Assembly (NCBI GenBank): GCA_934149325.1
Contig: CAKPEJ010000029.1
Span: forward strand, 1-8,856
Reading direction: 5' to 3'
DNA from: an uncultured Bacilli bacterium
GTDB lineage: Bacteria; Bacillota_I; Bacilli_A; RF39; UBA660
DNA length: 8,856 nt
The notes below the pieces were generated by a model that did not search any database, was not told where the DNA came from, and saw nothing but the letters and a program-made list of their open reading frames with translations. Below, piece by piece: positions 1 to 6,232 of the stretch (within the stretch, counting starts at the first letter, position 1; the number at the start of each line of letters is the position of its first letter). The position numbers and the translations under genes are program-made.

Positions 1-375
<375 letters not shown>

Positions 376-489
376 AATTGATTATTTTTTATCCTAGCTA
401 TTCTCAAAAAAACTTGACGTTTTTGCTCAGTTTTCAAAGATCATTTACACTGCTATTTTCTCAAGCTTTACAGCTCTTTTTCACAGCGC
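376..489 (-). other. rRNA operon leader (pre-16S 5' region)
   Basis: About 115 bases lie between the predicted transcription start (near 489) and the mature 16S 5' end. No open frame is credible here. The leader carries a boxA-like element and, next to the 16S start, A/T-rich sequence that would be expected to pair with the post-16S spacer for RNase III cleavage. The partner is outside the window, so that pairing cannot be tested here. Confidence 0.75.
431..443 (-). promoter_or_regulatory. boxA-like NusB/NusE antitermination site
   Basis: The minus strand reads TGATCTTTGAAAA, followed by ACTGAGC. It resembles the bacterial boxA core (TGCTCTTTGAAAA-type), and the GATCTTTGAAAACTGA string is common in Bacilli rRNA leaders. 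It sits about 55 bases upstream of the 16S 5' end, the expected place for an rRNA antitermination signal. The function is inferred from sequence and position. Confidence 0.7.
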
Positions 490-495
490 ACATTA

Positions 496-524
496 ATAGT
501 ACCATATAGAAATATCTGTGTCAA
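496..524 (-). promoter_or_regulatory. rRNA operon sigma-A promoter
   Basis: On the minus strand a perfect -35 TTGACA (524-519) is followed by an exact 17-base spacer and a -10 TACTAT (501-496). The bases just before the -10 are TGG, giving an extended -10 as well. Transcription should start near 489-491 at a G, which fits the GTP-initiated, stringently controlled rrn promoters known in Bacillus; the start nucleotide is inferred. This is the best promoter match in the window. Confidence 0.92.
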
Positions 525-575
525 CACTTTTTTTTAATTTTTTTAATTTTTTTGTCGATTTTTGTTTTTTTGGCT
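525..575 (-). promoter_or_regulatory. A-tract UP element upstream of the rRNA promoter
   Basis: Directly upstream of the -35 the minus strand has three A-tracts of 7, 7 and 8 A, separated by TT, with further A-runs beyond (around 548-575). The spacing is about 9-10 bases, close to one helical turn. Such phased A-tracts at -40 to -60 bind the RNA polymerase alpha C-terminal domains and bend DNA, boosting rRNA promoters. The rest of this gene-free stretch, roughly 576-656, holds only short A/T runs and a TCAAGC...TCAAGC direct repeat at 581-596, with nothing else recognised. Confidence 0.7.
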
Positions 576-656
576 TTTTTTCAAGCAAAATCAAGCCTTT
601 AAACACAGATTTTTATGTTTTTTCCACATGTACATTACATATTATATTACAAAATT

Positions 657-676
657 AAAAAAAAAGAACCCCTTTT
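657..676 (-). terminator. Probable intrinsic terminator after ntdp
   Basis: Immediately after the ntdp stop the minus strand reads AAAAGGGGTTC and then nine T. The preceding A-run can pair with the T-run around a GGGTT loop as a weak A-U stem closed by a G-C pair. The long T-tract and the location support a terminator; the weak stem keeps confidence modest. It would insulate ntdp from the downstream rRNA promoter. Confidence 0.5.
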
Positions 677-1228
677 TTAACTTTTTTTTATTTTTTTTAA
701 TTTTACATATTCATCGTGATAATCTAAAATTATATTTTTGTCAAATACATCATCACCAATATTAAATTTTTGTATTAATTTATTTAACTCAAATTTTAAT
801 ATTTTATCTAATTGATCAGGATACTTCATTATTTTTTTATGATATTCATATTCAGATTTATCTAAAATTTTATATGTGTTATCAGGAAAAATTCTTAAAT
901 CCAAATCATAATCAATATATTTTATTGTTTTTGTATCTTCTTCTATTAACACCGGTGAAGCAATATTACAATAAAAATATATTCCATTCGACTTCAACTG
1001 TGCAATTACATTAAACCATTCTTTTTTAAAAAAGAACATAACTGCTGCTTCTCTTGTATTCCAACTACTCCCATACTTTTTAGTTACCCTTGTATGATTA
1101 TTTCCAAAAACATAATAATCTTCACATTCATCTAGATAAATAGCTTCATCCCATGTTTTATACAACTTTCCATTATGTTTATAACTATGTATTACATATT
1201 TATCTCCTTTTTTCATAAAATCACTCAT
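677..1228 (-). CDS. ntdp: Nucleoside tri/diphosphatase, DUF402 family (Ntdp/YgaC-like)
   Basis: This 183-residue soluble protein matches the DUF402 phosphatase family typified by B. subtilis YgaC and S. aureus Ntdp, which hydrolyse nucleoside tri- and diphosphates with divalent metal. Visible hallmarks are IHSYKHNG (13-20), WNTRE (56-60), YFYCNIASP (84-92), the acidic block YIDYDLDLRIFPD (104-116) that supplies metal ligands, and LDKSEYEYH (122-130). Its length equals the family norm. The ATG at 1228 has no strong SD. An alternative ATG at 1216 (Met5) has a weak GAGTGA ahead of it, and family alignment slightly favours the first. The gene has its own promoter and a terminator just past the stop, so it looks monocistronic, sitting between ctpA and the rRNA operon on the same strand. 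It is a likely housekeeping enzyme with no odd residues seen. The family call is strong; the physiological substrate is not known from sequence. Confidence 0.93.
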   Translation of the reverse strand: MSDFMKKGDKYVIHSYKHNGKLYKTWDEAIYLDECEDYYVFGNNHTRVTKKYGSSWNTREAAVMFFFKKEWFNVIAQLKSNGIYFYCNIASPVLIEEDTKTIKYIDYDLDLRIFPDNTYKILDKSEYEYHKKIMKYPDQLDKILKFELNKLIQKFNIGDDVFDKNIILDYHDEYVKLKKIKKS

Positions 1229-1240
1229 TTCTATATTTTT

Positions 1241-1269
1241 AGTATAACCTATTTTAATAAAAATTTAAA
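1241..1269 (-). promoter_or_regulatory. Candidate promoter of ntdp
   Basis: The minus strand has a -10 TATACT (1246-1241) with a TTTAAA at -35 (1269-1264, four of six matches), spacer 17. The start would fall near 1234, leaving almost no leader before the ATG at 1228. That may explain the poor SD, or favour the second ATG at 1216. Confidence 0.45.
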
Positions 1270-1289
1270 GTAATAATATTTTTGTTTAC

Positions 1290-1324
1290 AAAAAAATAAA
1301 TGCACATAACTATGCATTTATTTT
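1290..1324 (-). terminator. Intrinsic terminator overlapping the ctpA stop codon
   Basis: On the minus strand AAAATAAATGCA (1324-1313) pairs perfectly with TGCATTTATTTT (1304-1293) across an 8-base loop and runs into a T-tract. The ctpA stop codon (1318-1320) lies inside the 5' arm of the stem. It is a clear rho-independent terminator. Confidence 0.85.
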
Positions 1325-2514
1325 AATATTTCTATTGCTTTTTGTAATTGATTATCATTATCATTCGTTGGATTATTTTTGTATTCTTCACTTAAATCAA
1401 CTTCATAATCTGGTTTTATTCCCTTACCATTTATTGAATTTCCATTTGGAGTTAACCATTCTTGAATAGTATATTTAATCATAGTACCATCTGATAAATT
1501 AGCTGTTGACTGAACTGTACCTTTACCATATGTTGTTTTACCAACTAAAATTGCCCCATACTTTTCTTTCATTGATGATGCCATAATTTCTGATGCAGAA
1601 GCACTATTTTCATCAACTAATATAACTACTTTATAGTCTTTTTTACCAGCCATCAAAGAATTATAATCAACTATCTTGTTTTTTGTTTTCATTTTATATA
1701 TTACTGTATCTTTATCCATAAATATGCTAAGCATTTGCGTAACAGTAGTTAAATATCCACCACTATTACCTCTTAAATCAATAATTAATGATGACATATT
1801 TTCTTTTTCTAAATCTGATAATGCATTATAAAATTGAGAATATGTTTTTTGACCAAAAAGACTAACAGAAATATATCCAATTTTTTTATTATCAGAATTA
1901 ATCATATTAGAACTTACTGAAAATAATGTAATATTCTCTTTTTCTATTTTATAACTTTTTTCTTCCCCATTACGTTTTATAACCACAGTTGATTTTTTTA
2001 CTGTGGAACTTTTTAGCATATTTGCTACATCAGATGCATTTTTTCCATCTGTACTTTTTCCATCAATTGAAACAAATATATCATTAACTTTTAATCCTGC
2101 TTTTGCAGCTGGTGAATCATTAAAAATTTTTCTTATTGATACTGTTTTATCCGAATTAAGCTGAATCTCTGCTCCTATACCATAATATGTACCGGATAAT
2201 TCTTGTTCAAATTCTTTTTTACTTTCTTTATCAAAATACATTGTATGTTTATCACCAATTGAATTAAGCATTCCATCTATCGCACCATCAACAAGAGTTG
2301 TTGTATCTATATTTTTATAATATTCATTTTTTATATGATCATAAGCTTCATATAATGGTTCAAATTCACTATACTCAGTAGAGCTTACCTTTTTTACACT
2401 TTTTATATTTGAATCTTTTAAAAATATTGTAATTATAGATCCAAACATCATAGATATAACAACAATTATTAATAATCTTATATTCTTTCTGATTTTTTCA
2501 CTTTTTGTACTCAT
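1318..2514 (-). CDS. ctpA: S41 family C-terminal processing protease (CtpA/CtpB type)
   Basis: The 398-residue product is a membrane-anchored serine protease of the carboxy-terminal processing family, acting outside the membrane on protein C-termini. The order is: a basic N-terminus, one membrane segment (about 12-32), a helical region, a PDZ domain (about 105-190, with YYGIGAEI and SPAAKAGLKVND), and the S41 core. Catalytic residues read clearly: Ser306 in NSASASEI, Lys331 in YGKGTVQ and Gln335. The Ser-Lys spacing of 25 and the Lys-Gln spacing of 4 equal those of B. subtilis CtpB. LRGNSGG (247-253) and the EWLTPNG...GIKPD end (352-368) are also typical. The peptidoglycan-binding tail seen in some Bacillus members is absent. 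The ATG at 2514 follows AGAAGG with good spacing. It has its own extended -10 promoter and terminator. Its neighbours are two other exported or anchored proteins and may include substrates; that is inference. An active enzyme is expected. Confidence 0.96.
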   Translation of the reverse strand: MSTKSEKIRKNIRLLIIVVISMMFGSIITIFLKDSNIKSVKKVSSTEYSEFEPLYEAYDHIKNEYYKNIDTTTLVDGAIDGMLNSIGDKHTMYFDKESKKEFEQELSGTYYGIGAEIQLNSDKTVSIRKIFNDSPAAKAGLKVNDIFVSIDGKSTDGKNASDVANMLKSSTVKKSTVVIKRNGEEKSYKIEKENITLFSVSSNMINSDNKKIGYISVSLFGQKTYSQFYNALSDLEKENMSSLIIDLRGNSGGYLTTVTQMLSIFMDKDTVIYKMKTKNKIVDYNSLMAGKKDYKVVILVDENSASASEIMASSMKEKYGAILVGKTTYGKGTVQSTANLSDGTMIKYTIQEWLTPNGNSINGKGIKPDYEVDLSEEYKNNPTNDNDNQLQKAIEILK

Positions 2515-2539
2515 AACATACCTTCTTCCATACTATAAA

Positions 2540-2545
2540 ATTATA
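2540..2545 (-). promoter_or_regulatory. Extended -10 promoter of ctpA
   Basis: The minus strand reads TGTTATAAT: a consensus TATAAT at 2545-2540 with the TG of an extended -10. There is no good -35, because the place is taken by the terminator hairpin of the gene before. The start would be near 2533, giving a leader of about 20 bases that carries the AGAAGG ribosome site. Confidence 0.65.
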
Positions 2546-2551
2546 ACACAA

Positions 2552-2577
2552 AAAAACTATTATATATAATAGTTTTT
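2552..2577 (-). terminator. 26-base perfect-palindrome terminator overlapping a stop codon
   Basis: The region AAAAACTATTA-TATA-TAATAGTTTTT is a perfect inverted repeat with runs of A and T at the ends, so it can terminate in either direction. The stop codon of the upstream gene (2576-2578) overlaps its outer arm. It is all A/T except one C-G pair per arm, so it is a modest stem made longer. Confidence 0.75.
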
Positions 2578-3118
2578 AGTTATTTTTTAATATAGATTTT
2601 ATTTCTTCTTCATTTTCTACATATGAAGTTACATTTCCATTTTCTATTTTTATAAGAGTAGGACTCTTAATTTTTAAATCATCATATGACGTTGGAGATG
2701 TATTACTTTCTTTTTTTACTATAAAATTAGAATTAATTTTATCTTCACTGTCCACTTTATAAATAGGAATACTATTTTCTGAACTACTGTACAAAGATAT
2801 AAATGATGATAAATTTGTAAGCTCACTATTTACATCATAAACAAGTACATAGTAACTAGAATCATTCTTATTAAATATTTGCCCAGCTGTTATTGTACTA
2901 TTATCAATTGATACTTTTTCTTTTGTTTCCTTTGTTTTCTTTTTACTTAAATCAATCTCTTTAGTAAAAAATACACCTATAAGAAAATACCCTAAAATAA
3001 GTAATAAAATTATACCTGCTAACGTTGTTATAAACTTACTAAAATTATCCTCTTTTGATGTTTTAACTCTACTTTTATTATTTTTACTCATATTTTTTAA
3101 AATTTGTTTTTTTCCCAT
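2576..3118 (-). CDS. Membrane-anchored, cysteine-free thioredoxin-like protein
   Basis: This 180-residue protein has a Lys-rich cytoplasmic N-terminus, one membrane segment (about 30-51), a basic Lys/Thr/Glu stretch (53-69) and a ~110-residue external domain. The domain looks thioredoxin-like: strand YYVLVYD (89-95), a helix, IPIYKVDSED (117-126) as the second strand and turn, SPTLIKIENGNV (152-163) with the usual cis-proline and following hairpin, and a C-terminal helix EEIKSIL. No cysteine occurs anywhere in the protein, so the CXXC redox site is gone; it cannot be a thiol oxidoreductase. It may be a binding or chaperone-like domain at the membrane. The fold is my reading of the pattern, not a search result. 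The ATG at 3118 is preceded by GGTGATTAATA. The gene sits between a lipoprotein and ctpA, each with its own signals. Exact function unknown. Confidence 0.8.
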   Translation of the reverse strand: MGKKQILKNMSKNNKSRVKTSKEDNFSKFITTLAGIILLLILGYFLIGVFFTKEIDLSKKKTKETKEKVSIDNSTITAGQIFNKNDSSYYVLVYDVNSELTNLSSFISLYSSSENSIPIYKVDSEDKINSNFIVKKESNTSPTSYDDLKIKSPTLIKIENGNVTSYVENEEEIKSILKNN

Positions 3119-3152
3119 TATTAATCACCATCCATCACTAATCACCATACTC

Positions 3153-3161
3153 ATTATATCA
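3153..3161 (-). promoter_or_regulatory. Extended -10 promoter of the thioredoxin-like gene
   Basis: The minus strand reads TGATATAAT: TATAAT at 3158-3153 with an upstream TG one base away. The -35 position is occupied by the T-tract of the previous terminator and matches poorly. The start would be near 3146. The 9-base TGGTGATTA occurs twice downstream (3147-3139 and 3130-3122), and the second copy holds the ribosome site. Confidence 0.65.
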
Positions 3162-3170
3162 TAACATAAG

Positions 3171-3200
3171 AAAAAAAAATAGATAATTTCTTATCTATTT
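3171..3200 (-). terminator. Intrinsic terminator of the lipoprotein gene
   Basis: On the minus strand AAATAGATAA (3200-3191) pairs with TTATCTATTT (3186-3177) around a GAAA tetraloop, followed by a run of nine T overlapping the arm. It is a strong, clear terminator. Its 5' arm is part of a 16-base tandem repeat. Confidence 0.9.
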
Positions 3201-3216
3201 AATTTCTTATCTATTT
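3185..3216 (-). repeat. 16-base tandem duplication spanning the lipoprotein stop codon
   Basis: The minus strand has two identical back-to-back copies of AAATAGATAAGAAATT (3216-3201 and 3200-3185). The first copy holds the last Lys codon and the TAG stop; the second forms the 5' arm and loop of the terminator. The copies are perfect, so the duplication looks recent. Confidence 0.9.
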
Positions 3217-4464
3217 CATTACAGGTATTGAACTTATAGATTCTGCTACATTTATTATTTCCTGAATAGTTAAACTTTCTGATGCAATATAGTATTCTAT
3301 CCCATTTGATATGAAATTTACTGATGAATCTGATAAAGCACCCACTGTATCTACTAACATAGTTGGTTCACCATATACAGGTATTATTTCCATATCATTT
3401 GATTTTTTAGCAGTTTCTTCTACTAATATGAATGGAGATTCTCCTGCAAAGGTTAAAATTATTCTTTCCCCTTCTTCTTTCGAAACTGTTTCTTCAGTAC
3501 TTAAATATGTACCTTCTGGTAAATACATAGGATAAACTGTTTCTTCTGACAATGATGATGTAGATGAATTATTTGAACTACTATTATTACTATCATTACT
3601 ATTTATTTCATCTTCTTCAGAATTTATTGTCATATTATTGCTACTGTCTTTATTAATACTGTTACTATTATTACTATTACTACTGTTATCTATATTTTTA
3701 GAATTTGATTTGTTATTAGTAGTTGATGAATTATTACTTGTTTGATTATTACTACTATTTTGACTATTTTCTTTTGAATTTGTATTTTTTTGAGAATTAG
3801 TTTTATCATTTTCTATATATTTATCATTTGATGATTGTGATGATTTCATATTTTCTGATGTTGAGAAATATTTAGTATTAAATGTAGCCTTTGTATCAAT
3901 ATTTTTAAAGTTCATTTTTATTTGTATATTATTATCTTTATCAAATACTTCAATTTTTTCAAAATTTAATTTTTTATCCATATATATTTTTTGATAATTC
4001 AAATTTTTATTATTTGAATAACTTATTTTTGTTTTTAATATATATTTATTATTTTTTTCTTCCATAGATACTTTCTTATCTTTATTAATATCATTTAACA
4101 CAGATTCTAGTAAATATACTTGTGAATTATTATTTGGCCAATTACTTTGAAATTTAAAACTTTTATTTAATGAAGGTGTTAAAACATATACTCCATCATT
4201 ATTTTTTAATATTATTTGTTCATGATTATTTGCTTTATTTATTAAACTTACTCTATATTGATTGTTCTCATAAGATGATTCTACATTATATTTATATATA
4301 TTGTCACCATTATATATTTCCATATTTCCTTCTATATGATAACCTGTAATTGAATTTATTTTTTTATTTAGATCTTTCACCAGACCTTTTTCACTGTATT
4401 TCATGCATCCAGATGTTAAAAAAATTAAGCATAATGTTATACTTACAAAAATTATTTTTTTCAA
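3211..4464 (-). CDS. Lipoprotein: LolA/GerS-like domain, Asn/Ser linker, DUF4367-like domain
   Basis: This is a 417-residue secreted lipoprotein. The signal peptide ends in the lipobox LTSGC, lipidating Cys20. Residues ~30-200 match the LolA-fold lipoproteins of Firmicutes (GerS-like): note GVYVLTPSLNKSFKFQSNWP (91-110) and SQVYLLESVLNDI (114-126). A low-complexity linker of ~100 residues, mostly Asn and Ser (about 206-306), leads to a C-terminal domain, YPMYLPEGTYL...GIEYYIASESL (311-398), that resembles DUF4367. The pair of domains recalls the layout of RseB/MucB, the regulators of anti-sigma factors, but no sigma or anti-sigma gene is present, so a role in lipid or peptide sensing at the membrane is inference. 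The start is a TTG at 4464, supported by AAGAGGTG five bases upstream and by the signal peptide that begins right there. It is monocistronic, divergent from the DUF378 gene. Confidence 0.88.
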   Translation of the reverse strand: MKKIIFVSITLCLIFLTSGCMKYSEKGLVKDLNKKINSITGYHIEGNMEIYNGDNIYKYNVESSYENNQYRVSLINKANNHEQIILKNNDGVYVLTPSLNKSFKFQSNWPNNNSQVYLLESVLNDINKDKKVSMEEKNNKYILKTKISYSNNKNLNYQKIYMDKKLNFEKIEVFDKDNNIQIKMNFKNIDTKATFNTKYFSTSENMKSSQSSNDKYIENDKTNSQKNTNSKENSQNSSNNQTSNNSSTTNNKSNSKNIDNSSNSNNSNSINKDSSNNMTINSEEDEINSNDSNNSSSNNSSTSSLSEETVYPMYLPEGTYLSTEETVSKEEGERIILTFAGESPFILVEETAKKSNDMEIIPVYGEPTMLVDTVGALSDSSVNFISNGIEYYIASESLTIQEIINVAESISSIPVMK

Positions 4465-4493
4465 AATTTCACCTCTTCTTTATATTTCAATTA

Positions 4494-4499
4494 ATTATA
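4494..4499 (-). promoter_or_regulatory. Candidate -10 of the lipoprotein promoter
   Basis: A consensus TATAAT lies on the minus strand 30 bases upstream of the TTG start. The -35 window has only TGAATA, which falls in a palindrome. Weak on its own but well placed. Confidence 0.45.
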
Positions 4500-4517
4500 T
4501 TTAAAAAATTTATTAAA

Positions 4518-4529
4518 TATTCATGAATA
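4518..4529. promoter_or_regulatory. 12-base palindrome between divergent promoters
   Basis: TATTCATGAATA is a perfect palindrome lying about 20-25 bases from each of the two -10 boxes (4494-4499 on minus, 4554-4559 on plus). That makes it a possible shared operator for the lipoprotein and DUF378 genes. In DNA this AT-rich a palindrome of this length may arise by chance. Confidence 0.3.
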
Positions 4530-4553
4530 AATTTTATTTTTTTGTTTAACATA

Positions 4554-4559
4554 TATAAT
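4554..4559 (+). promoter_or_regulatory. Candidate -10 of the DUF378 promoter
   Basis: TATAAT on the plus strand lies 24 bases upstream of the ATG, leaving room for a start near 4566 and the AAAGGAGG ribosome site at 4570-4577. No good -35 is seen (ATTTTA at 17 bases). Confidence 0.5.
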
Positions 4560-4583
4560 GTAATTATACAAAGGAGGAATTTT

Positions 4584-4790
4584 ATGAAAACAATTCAAAT
4601 AATTGCTTTAACTCTAACTATATTAGGAGCAATAAACTGGGGATTAATTGGTTTGTTTGATTTTAACTTAGTTGCATTAATATTTGGTGGAGAAGATAGC
4701 ATGTTTACTAACATTATATATATAATAGTAGGAATATGTGGTCTAATTAATATAAAATTGCTAGTAGAATGTTTTGATTTATTAGACTAA
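4584..4790 (+). CDS. DUF378 small membrane protein (YuzA-like)
   Basis: The 68-residue protein has two membrane segments (about 4-24 and 41-58) with a short loop and an acidic C-terminal end. The string LGAINWGLIGLFDFNLVALI (14-33), followed directly by FGG, is the hallmark of the DUF378 family, which includes B. subtilis YuzA; its function is not established. The full length matches the family. The ATG at 4584 is chosen because a perfect AAAGGAGG lies six bases before it; an in-frame ATG upstream at 4542 lacks one and lies before the candidate -10. This is the only plus-strand gene in the window. It is convergent with truA, sharing a terminator in the gap of 33 bases, and divergent from the lipoprotein gene. 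The family call is firm. Confidence 0.93.
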   Translation: MKTIQIIALTLTILGAINWGLIGLFDFNLVALIFGGEDSMFTNIIYIIVGICGLINIKLLVECFDLLD

Positions 4791-4825
4791 AAAGTTCAGC
4801 ACATCAAAAATGCCGAACTTTTTTT
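4789..4825. terminator. Bidirectional terminator between DUF378 and truA
   Basis: AAAAAGTTCAGCA (4789-4801) pairs with TGCCGAACTTTTT (4811-4823) with a single A-C mismatch and a 9-base loop. T-runs flank it on both strands (seven T on plus). Both stop codons overlap the hairpin edges: DUF378 at 4788-4790, truA at 4824-4826. One element ends both units. Confidence 0.9.
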
Positions 4826-5555
4826 AATATGTAACCTTATCTAAATATAAACCTTCTGAATTTGCTGTATGACCTACTTTAGTTCTATCTTTTTCATCCA
4901 ATAAATATTTTATATATTCAGGTTCTTTTTTATTTTCACCAACTTCTATTAATGTTCCAACCATAATTCTAACCATATATTTTAAAAATCCATTTCCAAT
5001 AAATCTTATAGATAATATATCATTTTCTATTTTAAAAATAATATCATATATTATTCTTACATTATCTTCTTTTTTATCTTCATTTGAACAAAAAGCTGAA
5101 AAATCATGTTCTCCTATAAAAAACTTTGAAGCAGTTTTCATATTTTCTATATCTAATTTATTATTATATTGATAAATATAGTTTCTAGTTATTGGATTAT
5201 ATTCTCCTAAATTAATTAAATATAAATATTCCTTAGTTTTAACGTCATATCTCGCATGAAAAGAGTCATCTACAACAATTGCCTTCTTAACATGAATATC
5301 ATTCGGTAATAGGCTGTTTAAAGCACATTTTAGCTTATATTCTGTTATATCTACGTCTAAATTAAAATGACCAACTTGATTATTTGCATGAACACCTTTA
5401 TCAGTTCTTCCAGAAGATACAAACTTAGTATCATTTTTATTATTTATATACTTTAAAGCAGATTCTATATTACCTTGAATAGTATTAAGATTAGGTTGTT
5501 TTTGATAACCATTATAATTTGTTCCATCATAAGAAAAAACAATTTTATATCTCAT
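4824..5555 (-). CDS. truA: tRNA pseudouridine synthase A
   Basis: TruA converts uridines 38-40 of the tRNA anticodon stem to pseudouridine. The 243-residue product has the family's usual length and all main motifs: FSYDGTNYNGYQKQ (7-20), the catalytic motif SSGRTDKGVHA (47-57) with Asp52 as nucleophile, FHARYDVKTKEYLY (99-112), GEHDFSAFC (148-156) and GNGFLKYMVRIMVGTLIEVG (187-206). I start it at the ATG at 5555, five bases after AAGGTGA; the in-frame GTG at 5564 is itself part of that ribosome site. That site also contains the TGA stop of the upstream ecfA2-like gene (5561-5563), so the two are translationally linked. In many Firmicutes truA follows ecfA1-ecfA2-ecfT; here ecfT is absent and truA follows ecfA2 directly. 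It should be an active enzyme. Confidence 0.97.
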   Translation of the reverse strand: MRYKIVFSYDGTNYNGYQKQPNLNTIQGNIESALKYINNKNDTKFVSSGRTDKGVHANNQVGHFNLDVDITEYKLKCALNSLLPNDIHVKKAIVVDDSFHARYDVKTKEYLYLINLGEYNPITRNYIYQYNNKLDIENMKTASKFFIGEHDFSAFCSNEDKKEDNVRIIYDIIFKIENDILSIRFIGNGFLKYMVRIMVGTLIEVGENKKEPEYIKYLLDEKDRTKVGHTANSEGLYLDKVTY

Positions 5556-5560
5556 ATATC

Positions 5561-6232
5561 TCACCTTATTTCTCTATATAACTCTTTTATTAATTCATTA
5601 ATACTATCTGTATATTTCATATTATGATATTTATTTTTCATCAAATTTGTAAAATATATTATATCCGGAATATTTTTTAAATTTTTATTATTTTCATATA
5701 AATCAAATTTATTACTATATATATACTCTTCTTCAGAATTAATATAAATGATATCATCTATAAATTCATATATACTATTTATTTCACTAGAAAAAATAAA
5801 AATTGTCTTATTGTAATATTTCTTTAATTTTATTAATATTTTGAAAAATTTGTTTCTATTTTTCATATCAAGTCTAGTAAAAATATTTTTAATAAAAATT
5901 ATTTTAGGATTTAATAATAATATTTTTGCGAATTCTACCTTTATTAATTCACTATCTGATAATGAACTTAATTTTCTATCAAGTAAAGTGTCATCTAAAT
6001 CTACCATTAATAAAACTTCTTCTAATCTTGTTTCATAATTTTCTTTTTTCTTATCAATTAATTCAGTTAAATAATCAATTGTACTATTCATATAAAAGTC
6101 ATTTATATCATCAATATCATTAAAATTATATATTTTTTTTAATTCATGATATAAATTATCAATATATAAATTATTATCTGCTGTAACTGCAACTATCTTA
6201 TTTTCTGTTATTTGTATATCTCTTATTTGCAT
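5561..6232 (-). CDS. ecfA2: EcfA2-like degenerate ABC ATPase (no Walker A or B)
   Basis: This 223-residue protein is shorter than typical EcfA2 (about 280). The family tie comes from gene order, the middle LSDSELIKVEFAKILLLNPK (91-110) that aligns with LSGGQ...RALAMNPK, the D-loop-like TRLD (119-122), and the C-terminal pattern NLKNIPDIIYFTNLMKN (184-200) that mirrors IGLDVPQTTKLALKL of EcfA. The catalytic parts are gone. At the P-loop position it reads VTADNNLYID (16-25) with no Gly-rich loop or Lys; Walker B is IIFIKN (111-116) with Asp and Glu replaced by Lys and Asn; the switch His is Glu150. It can hardly bind or split ATP itself. The frame is intact, so this is not ordinary decay. It overlaps ecfA1 by ten bases with no good SD of its own, so it probably depends on translation of ecfA1, and its stop lies in the truA ribosome site. 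Perhaps a structural or regulatory partner of the EcfA1-like protein. Confidence 0.82.
   Translation of the reverse strand: MQIRDIQITENKIVAVTADNNLYIDNLYHELKKIYNFNDIDDINDFYMNSTIDYLTELIDKKKENYETRLEEVLLMVDLDDTLLDRKLSSLSDSELIKVEFAKILLLNPKIIFIKNIFTRLDMKNRNKFFKILIKLKKYYNKTIFIFSSEINSIYEFIDDIIYINSEEEYIYSNKFDLYENNKNLKNIPDIIYFTNLMKNKYHNMKYTDSINELIKELYREIR

Noticed and set aside
641..646. TATAAT on the minus strand as a second rRNA promoter
   Set aside because: No -35 at a fitting distance (GTTCTT only), and it lies just past the T-tract of the ntdp terminator; in A/T-rich DNA such hexamers are common.
562..765. Plus-strand open frame of 67 codons in the region before the rRNA promoter
   Set aside because: The translation is Phe/Lys/Leu-rich homopolymer read from T- and A-runs, has no ribosome site, and overlaps both the UP element and the end of ntdp. 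It is a by-product of low-complexity DNA.
3311..3535. Plus-strand open frame opposite the lipoprotein C-terminal domain
   Set aside because: It is antisense to a gene with a clear lipobox and domain pattern, has no ribosome site and no recognisable product.
3560..3790. Repetitive ACT/ATT triplets as a possible repeat array
   Set aside because: They are codons of the Asn/Ser-rich linker in the lipoprotein frame; there are no constant repeats with unique spacers, so it is not a CRISPR or minisatellite.
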